Assembly: GCA_963281155.1 (NCBI GenBank)
Contig: CAUJLY010000004.1
Span: forward strand, 620,001-684,000
Length of the DNA: 64,000 nt
Source of the DNA: Rhabditophanes sp. KR3021
Lineage: Eukaryota; Nematoda; Chromadorea; Rhabditida; Alloionematidae
Direction: 5' to 3'
A program made the translations under genes and the position numbers. Positions 56,961-64,000 of the stretch are shown here, in pieces. The notes under the pieces were generated by a model that saw only the letters and a list, made by a program, of their open reading frames with translations, ran no database searches and was not told where the DNA came from. How positions within the stretch are numbered: position 1 is the first letter of the stretch; each line of letters starts with the position of its first letter.

Positions 56961-57969
56961 CATCACCGGATGTGTTAAGAGAACTTCTACATTCATCATA
57001 ACGTTGAATAGCTGCATAATAATTGTATGGAGATTCTTCTGCTAAGTAAACATCTGTTACAAGTGGTAGTGATAAAGAATTACCAAACGAGTTGGTTTGG
57101 CTGTGTTGAAAAGATTCTTCATTGTAGTAAGTCATGTTTTCATGATACATTGATTGTGGATGGTCCCATTTTTCCGAGTCTTTTATCATGTTTTGATAGA
57201 TAATCGGAATGACAGCTGAGGCATTTAAGTCGTTTGAATTAGATCTTGTTAAATGCTCCATATCTACTTCGGAAATTGAAATAAATTTTGCATGGTCCTT
57301 TTTCTTGGTCAATTTAAATGGTGAATAAATTGGTTCTTCTGAATTTCCATCTTTTTCATCAGCTTTAGCATATGTCAGTTTGATGATAATATAAACTAAT
57401 GCAATAATACATACACTAATAATCATAATTAAAAGAATGTGAGTTATAATTTCAAAGTTATCTCTCACAAATCTAGTAAAGTCATTCCACAGCTTTTCTG
57501 GTCCACCCACTTTGCTAACTTTAACAACTGACTCGAAGCAAGGTCCACTTGATTTAAATTCAAAGTCAATCGTATTTATTTCGTGGTAAAATGTTGAAAC
57601 TTCATCTGATAAAGCACATGTTTTTAGCGTACTTCCTTGATATCTCAAAATTCCAGTAGAAATCTTAATTACATTGTGGCTGTCACTTTTCAAATGATGT
57701 TTCATAAAAAGCACTTGATTCTAAAATAAATAAATTAAGTGTTGGCAATAAAATAAACCTACTTCATTTAATTTCCCAATCACATTATCAAATACAGGAT
57801 ACATTTGATTACTGCTAATGGAAATACTTAATTGGCCCCATGGATTTAAACAATTCATTGATGCCAAACAGGCCTCTTTAAATTTCATTGAAACAACTTC
57901 AGCCTTAAACTCATACCCATTCAATTCACGGCAACAATTTAACAAAAGAAAGGCAGATAATAACAACAT
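56947..57969 (-). CDS. Type I single-pass membrane protein, unknown family
   Basis: Exons 57969-57763 and 57720-56947 (phase 0) give 326 residues. The ATG at 57969 opens a signal peptide (MLLLSAFLLLNCCRELNG). The ectodomain is about 135 residues with four Cys (EACLASMNCLNPWG; LKTCALSD; GPCFESVV), consistent with one small disulfide-linked domain. A transmembrane helix follows (IITHILLIMIISVCIIALVY). A 125-residue cytosolic tail contains several Tyr motifs (EEPIYSPF, PIIYQNM, SPYNYYA, DEIYL at the C-terminus) that look like signalling or endocytic motifs. Family not recognised. A decayed tandem copy of its 5' half and upstream DNA lies 1.2 kb to the right. Confidence 0.75.
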
Positions 57970-58519
57970 CTTCACAACCAATAAATTAGATATAATGGAT
58001 ATTAATAAAGGAACGTTAGTTTAAGTACCCAATCGTAATCTTACTTCCTAATCTAAGCACAGTTATCTAAACACAAATGCCGACACACACAAACGCCAAG
58101 CTATTTTGTCAATTTCTTATGTGTCAATCTATTTTGTGCCAATAAACAACTCTTAGCAGATGCTCATGTACACTTAGATTTATAATTCTTTCGCGTTGTT
58201 TTACATGTTGGCATATCCTCTTTATTGTACACCACAATTATTAATTTATGACCAATTAATTAAGGAAATATGTCCACGAATCGACTAAAAATATGTTATT
58301 CTGATGTCGAATTACACGCTGATTCCATATATACGAATATTTAGAATTTAACCATTGAAAAATCTATCAAAACTCACTTTTATTTTTCAAAAAATAGGTA
58401 AGGCTTCCTCTATATGCCTTTGTACTGTTGTATATCTAAATAACATTGAAATAAACAAATACAAATTATCCATAGATATTACTTCCATGCATCTGTAGAA
58501 AATTGAATTAAATATATTA

Positions 58520-59176
58520 TTACTCAAATAAGTTTCCCACATTTGAAGATTCCAATTTCCTCCTGAAAATAGTACAAAAGACCAAGTCAATTGGGTCGTG
58601 TAATTTTACAGATGTTGCAAAAGATTCAAAGGATGTCCTATCTGCACTTATAACCATTCTTTCTAATCTTCTTCCCCAATTATTGGACAACGATTTAAAG
58701 TGTTGATTAATCAATCAACTAACACCTGCAAATGAGAACCAATAAGCAGTCTTACTTCATTATTTTCCTTCAACTCTATATTTATGATATTTTCAATAAG
58801 TTACTCCTTTGATTGAAAATTGTCTGAACAAAATTAAATCATACTTACTTTTTCATAGTATTCTAGAGATTCTCACAAACGAAGAGTGGGCAAGACCGGG
58901 TTTGTCTCATTTTCATGAAAAGTAAACTATTTCATAAAATGGATACATGTGATCATAACTGTCAGAGACCGATATGCTAGGTAGATATAGTGTGCGTACC
59001 AATGTGCATAGGTACTATCCGTGTGGACAATTACTAATTGAGCCCATGGATTTACACATCCCATTGATTCCAAGCAATCTTTTCATATTCACAAAAGTAA
59101 TTTAAACTTTAAGCTCATAACTTTCCAAACCACGCCAGCAATTGAACAAAACAATGCCAGATAATAATAAGAACAT
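58520..59176 (-). pseudogene. Decayed tandem copy of the type I membrane protein gene
   Basis: The minus strand from 59176 reads MFLLLSGIVLFNCWRGLESY, closely matching the signal peptide of the gene at 57969 (MLLLSAFLLLNCCRELNGYE). It hits a TAA six codons later, and the continuing DNA match is frameshifted (the segment around ATGGGATGTGTAAATCCATG matches the MNCLNPWG part). A possible exon-2 remnant at about 58714-58520 reads NQHFKSLSNNWG...SFESFATSVK, comparable with NQVLFMKHHLKS...CFESVVKVSK, but that match is weak. DNA similarity extends upstream through the promoter (about 59200-59430 versus 58000-58260). Confidence 0.75.
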
Positions 59177-59597
59177 CTTAGCAACAATAAAATGGATATA
59201 ATGCTTATTAAAAAAAGGAAACGTTAGTTTAAGTACCCATCCAAAATCTATTTTAAATTAAGGCTAAAATGCCGATGCCCTAAACAACTCACGGCAGATG
59301 TACATACGTGTGTGTAGATGGATTTGTGACGCTTTCGCATTCCACTTTTGATACATCCTATTCTCACACCAACAATTAATAATTTGTGGTCTATTAAGTA
59401 TGAAAAATGTCTGCTTAGCAGTTAATTCTACACAATTAAAGTATAGTTTGCTACCAAATGATAACAAGGCTACATACCTCATAGAATCAAATAATTTTCC
59501 AAAAAATGAGTTTTTAATGTGAAAATCACGCTGTCCTGTTCATTTTCGCAGTACACTTGACTTTTTTTGATAATTCTATTAGCGAGACCATGCCAAT

Positions 59598-59610
59598 AGA
59601 TAAGATAAGG
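59598..59610 (+). promoter_or_regulatory. Tandem GATA-factor sites upstream of the lipase
   Basis: AGATAAGATAAGG contains two overlapping GATAAG motifs 64-76 bases before the lipase ATG, with a further TGATAA about 30 bases upstream. In nematodes the intestinal factor ELT-2 binds (T/A)GATAA sites in promoters of gut digestive enzymes. Use by this gene is inferred. Confidence 0.45.
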
Positions 59611-59673
59611 AGATTACCTTTTAAACAAAGGTAAAAATTGTTGATCAGCACCAACTTTGTCATTTCAAGAAAG

Positions 59674-60958
59674 ATGCGTCTTTTATTGTTGATTCTCGGA
59701 ATTACAATATGTGGAATTTGGGCTGCCGAAGACCCCGAAGTTACCATGGACCCGGTTAGTTTAGATTCGATTTAGTAGATGATTTTTTTATTAGATTCAA
59801 ATGATTGAATATTGGGGTTATCCGGCTGAAGAAATAACCGCTACTACTACGGATGGATATGTTTTGCATATGCATCGAATTCCACACGGAAAAGGTCAAG
59901 CCAAAACACCAGGCAGACCTGTCGTATTTATGCAACACGGCTTATTGTGCTCTAGCACAAATTGGATAGCCAACTTACCTTCTCAATCTGCCGCTTTCAT
60001 CTTCGCTGATGCAGGTTTTGACGTCTGGCTAGGCAATATGAGAGGAAACGACTATTCAACAGACCATGTTTCTTTAGATACCAATTCAATTGCTTTTTGG
60101 CAGTTTTCATGGGATGAAATGACTGCATATGATTTAGATGCTATGATTGACAAAGCTTTAGCCACTTCTGGCCAAAAGCAACTTTATTATATGGGACATA
60201 GTCAAGGGACGCTAACCATGTTCAGCAAATTGGCAATTGACCCAACTATGAAAGATAGAGTCAAAATGTTCTTTGCTTTAGCTCCAGTAGCAACTATTAA
60301 ATACATTGAGGGAGGTCTCAAATATTTAGCTGATCTCTTGTATCCTGAATTAGGATTACTTGAAGCAATTCTTGGAGAAAAGCAATTTCTACCAAACAAT
60401 TGGCTAATGGATTTATTAAACAAGGCTTTCTGTGAAGATGCACTTGAAGCAGTTTGCGGGGATGTCCTATTTTTAATCGCTGGACCTGAATCAAAACAAC
60501 TTAATGAAAGTAGAGTCCCTGTTTATATTGGACATACGCCATCTGGCACAAGTGTGCAAAATATGGCTCACTGGATGCAGGTATGTTGTTTGAGATTAAA
60601 TATTTTAAATTTGTAAATATTTATTTAGATGCACCACACAGGAAAACAAGAAATGTATGATTATAGAGATAAAAAGAAGAATCAACATAAGTACGGTCAA
60701 TCGACACCTCCAATTTATGATATTTCAAACGTTAATGTTGACACCTATTTGTACTGGGGAGATTCTGACTGGCTTGGAGACGAAAAAGACATCAAATCTC
60801 ATATTCTCCCTAATTTAGACCCCGCCATTCTTAAAGGAAACGTGGAACTCAAAGATTTCAACCATCTCGACTTCATTTGGGGCCTAAGAGCACCCGATGA
60901 AGTTTATCATCCAATTTTGCAAACGATCCAAGCAGACCTTAAAGCTATCAAAAATTAA
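59674..60958 (+). CDS. Acid lipase, lysosomal/gastric type (LIPL-like)
   Basis: Hydrolyses triglycerides or cholesteryl esters in gut lumen or lysosome. Exons 59674-59754, 59795-60580 and 60629-60958 (all phase 0) give 398 residues, the usual family length. The signal peptide is MRLLLLILGITICGIWA. The AB-hydrolase lipase domain starts IEYWGYPAEEITATTTDGYV, as in human lysosomal acid lipase ([20 protein letters not shown]). PVVFMQHGLLCSSTNWIAN gives the oxyanion region. GFDVWLGNMRGNDYSTDHVS is diagnostic of the family. GHSQGT contains the nucleophile Ser (about residue 163). The Asp is in LYWGDSDWL and the His in DFNHLDFIWG. No break or missing catalytic residue. GATA sites upstream suggest intestinal expression. 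Confidence 0.95.
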
Positions 60959-63906
60959 TAATATTTTTGTATATAATTTTTTATAAAACATCCTTTATCA
61001 GGCCATATTACACACATACTCTCAATTATCCTTATCAACAACATACTCCTTTACAAACATACATATTTTTGATGTATGACATAACTTTCTTTTGCCTTTT
61101 AATCACAAAAATTTAATATATACAATTTGGAGATAAAAATATACACATTCCACATCAAACACATCTTTTTAATCATCATTTCCTTCACCTAAAATTATTA
61201 TATCAAAATTAACGATCATACCAATTACAGCATAGATCACTATTAAATATAGCTGATCAAATATAAAATATCGGTACATATAAACCAGTGACACATACAA
61301 CTTATTTGTTTCAATTTATTCACATGCTTGTTTATTTAATAAATAAGAGCTTCTTTTCAAAAAATGCAGGCCTATTTGATCCTGAATGTGATTTTTTAAT
61401 CTTTAACTTAATATAGTCAATAAAAAGAAATGAAAAAGCTATTTTTATTGGAAAAGACATTGCCTTTTTATGGACTATAAGAAAGATGCTCTTTTTATGA
61501 TGTGTTGGAATTTTTCATTTAATTTAATTACCTCAATACTGACGTACTTCTTCCCCCACTAAAAATATATTTTTTTATGCATTTCATAGATTCTATATAT
61601 TTTAACAATCCAAATATATTTTAGCATTTTAATACATTTTCTCCTTCTTCCCTCTAAAGGTAAATAAAGAATTATGAGCAGTTGAATGGCTATACTTCAT
61701 CTCAAACCCAAACTTATTTGCATAAACATCCCATTTAGACAAAATGTGCCTCTCTTTTTTCATTACAAACACACATCTACCACTACTATGTGTTCACAAT
61801 TCTATTAGATGAATGTTCTAAAACAAAAGCAAATAATAAAACAAAGATACATCTACATATAGTTTAGATTGCAATTTATTTATATTTTCTTCCTTAACTA
61901 CAACATTTTTTGTTTATTTATTTTGTTAAAATTGAAAAAACGGTTCTTTTTAGCAAAAATAAGTTATTTATTTTTAAATGGACTTTTACTACCATATATC
62001 TTAATGACTGGAACATTAAAAAGCATTCATATACAAATAAATATACTAGAATTACTATATTACAGTGGTTAACAACGTTCCTCATTATGTAACATTTGTT
62101 TGAAAGATACTTGATTATTACATATTTATTATTATTACTTTTATAAGCTTCATTAAATCTCCAGATAAATTTGATTTAGAGAGTTCTTAATACATTTTCA
62201 AGTATAGTGTATTGCGTTGTTAGCTGCCCAAAAAAAGTGAATGTTAAGAAGGTTATATTTTGTAGCAAGATCCTCTTCACATTCAATAAGCTTGTGATTT
62301 GCAATTTAATTTACACTTATTAATTTGTGTATTCTTAATTTAATGACAAACGTGCAAATACAATATTCTAATTATTGTTTAATAAGATGGTGAGTGTTTG
62401 CAGGCAATCTACAATATTTATCTATTTATTATTTTGTTATTTTTTGCAACTGAATTAAGTATTATGATTCATTTTTGGTCTTTAAACAGACCTAATTCGA
62501 TTCTTTCTCTTTTTAGTCACCCACAAACTGCATTTGGTGACTCTTTTTATACATCACTTTTAAAAACAAACATTTAAATCATAAAATAACTTGACATCAT
62601 TTGTCTTATGCAACCTTTTTTAACTTCAAAGTAAATATGCACTAAGAGACAAAATATTCCAAACTCTGATTCTTCCCTTTTCATCTAAAATCAAATACAC
62701 AAATTTAAAACTATTTAATACTATTAATCGACCGTCATTTTGTACTGGTAATTTTGATGTTTGCAAAAGTATTAATTTGAACTTTCCATTAAATAAATGG
62801 AGGAATTAGTAGCAGCATATACACTAAATAGTTTACATTAAATGGTATTTAGTATGTGAGTGGGGTTAAATTATACATTTATGAGGAATTCTATTTTTGT
62901 TTAATTCAACTACTCTTACTCACTCTTGATTTTTAGATGATTAACCAAATTTTGTTGTTGTAACATTATTTTGTTGTTCAGTATCATTATTTTTAATTTA
63001 AAAAAGAGATGATGCCTTTGTTTACTGGTTTGTAGTATCAATTTAGTTTATAATTCTTATCCTTTCCTATACTTTTCCATTCATAAATTTCATCTGTCTT
63101 ATCATCGATACCTAGTGTTTAACGACATCTGTAATCGTATAACTAAGTCCTTCCATTCCTTTTTTTACCACTACACCTTCTTTTAACAGCATCTCGTACT
63201 AACTTTTAATGAACAAAAAAGTATATCATACACACATGTCTGTCTAATTTAAAGTAGTTTTGATCTTATCTCCTAAATGATACCATCCTCTCATACAGTT
63301 AATATTGGCATAATTTGCTGTTGATTTCCACAAATCAAGACAGTTCAATAGTATCACTAATTGATACAGACACCCATCCCAATTTATTTTTAAAGTCCAT
63401 TCGGTGATTCACACTTTTCCCAGATAGGCATTGCGAGTCAACTCCATCACCACTCGCCTCTATACTATTTACATTATCTTACGTTTTACAAATGCTCTTC
63501 ACTACTTTGAATCAAAAATATGTGAACACTGCCTTTCTTTAATGAATTTCTATTTTTGGTTATTTAGTAAACAAAGTCTATGTCATAAAAATATATTAAA
63601 AAATCATTTTCTACTCTATTTCTTCCTTTTTAATGCCACCATCTTTTATTTGCCCTAAATAATTCAAATGTCTTTATTCCCGTATGGAATTTGCGTGGAC
63701 AAAGAAGATGTTGTTTACTAAGGCTGGTCATGGCGGGTAGCACACACATTCACACAGCTTTCTTATATGCACACTATACTCTTTTTTAGTTAGATCAATC
63801 GAGCGTGCTTACTCTTAAATTTGAATTTTATAATCCTTTTTTTGCTCACAGAACCTAATATACAATATTTTGTATTTATTAAGAAGGAAATATATTTGTT
63901 TTGGCA
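60959..63906. other. Intergenic, no gene seen
   Basis: Nearly 3 kb of very AT-rich sequence. Open frames are short and composed of AT-encoded residues (Phe, Ile, Leu, Tyr, Asn, Lys) without signal, splice or motif support. No RNA gene or transposon recognised. Confidence 0.5.
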
Positions 63907-64000
63907 ATGGATGTCTCCGACGATGTAAAGACATCTTTTGGCGTTGAGCCAGACCAATCAACTACTATTAACGCCCCCAATCCTGATTCAGGGGTATCCT
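63907..64000 (+). CDS. Start of an unidentified gene, cut by the window edge
   Basis: The ATG at 63907 opens MDVSDDVKTSFGVEPDQSTT, continuing INAPNPDSGVS to the end of the window, without stops and with balanced codon use unlike the flanking AT-rich DNA. Acidic and hydrophilic, so probably the N-terminus of a soluble protein. Too short to identify. Confidence 0.4.
   Translation, partial: MDVSDDVKTSFGVEPDQSTTINAPNPDSGVS

Noticed and set aside
61869..62092. Overlapping short hydrophobic frames in the lipase downstream gap
   Set aside because: Two frames of the same AT-rich tract are both open, which indicates low stop density by chance rather than coding.
1..64000. tRNA, rRNA, CRISPR arrays or viral genes
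   Set aside because: I looked for T-loop GTTCGA-type motifs with cloverleaf context, spaced direct repeats and viral enzyme motifs and saw none that held up.

Overview
This window is nuclear DNA from an animal, most likely a nematode. It is AT-rich. Genes have few introns, mostly 40-60 bases long, bounded by GT and (T)TTAG. The nematode call rests on several families: a Notch receptor of the compact LIN-12/GLP-1 type (10 EGF repeats, 3 LNR repeats), a G-protein alpha subunit ending in HKSGLY, a serpentine chemoreceptor, an NEKL-3-like kinase, a sigma-type glutathione transferase, an NNMT-like amine methyltransferase and an ATP synthase e subunit with a long C-terminal tail. Low intron density would suit several clade IV lineages, but that is inference only.

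Layout, left to right. 1-3877 (-): Notch receptor, 3' end beyond the window. 3878-8775: no gene seen. 8776-13336 (+): synaptotagmin with a 2.7 kb first intron. 13488-13908 (+): broken membrane-protein gene. 14648-15350 (+): glutathione transferase with a one-base frameshift. 16061-21967 (+): closely spaced series DENND4, HIGD2-like, FIS1, small protein. 22840-24013 (-): MED27, divergent from a 651-residue helical protein (24202-26204, +). 26421-30597 (-): PNO1, then a short-chain dehydrogenase, then an NNMT-like methyltransferase. 31954-33287 (+): POT1-like telomere protein. 33766-34734 (-): chemoreceptor. About 35.1-35.3 kb: Tc1 transposase fossil. 36257-37323 (+): MECR. 37634-40726 (-): MED22, HAP40-like and NEKL-3-like genes with operon-like spacing. 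41164-42136 (+): kynurenine formamidase. 42150-42600 (-): gene remnant. 43447-44852 (+): four-pass membrane protein. 45127-45498 (+): ATP synthase e. 47890-49355 (+): G alpha. 50064-51759 (+): secreted acidic protein. 54191-55729 (+): a truncated, catalytically dead ADAM-type membrane protein. 55985-56716 (-): unknown gene. 56947-57969 (-): type I membrane protein with a decayed tandem copy at 58.5-59.2 kb. 59674-60958 (+): acid lipase. From 63907 (+): first codons of another gene.

Functionally this is a mixed neighbourhood. Two Mediator subunits (MED22, MED27) and several mitochondrial genes (FIS1, HIGD2-like, MECR, ATP synthase e) sit beside signalling genes (Notch, G alpha, synaptotagmin, chemoreceptor). 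The sequence shows no single pathway linking them. I found no virus, CRISPR array, tRNA or rRNA. The most unusual objects are the ADAM pseudoprotease, the HAP40-like gene between MED22 and a NEK kinase, the POT1-like gene, the type I membrane gene with its pseudogene copy, and a set of one-base homopolymer frameshifts that look either like assembly errors or like genuine decay.
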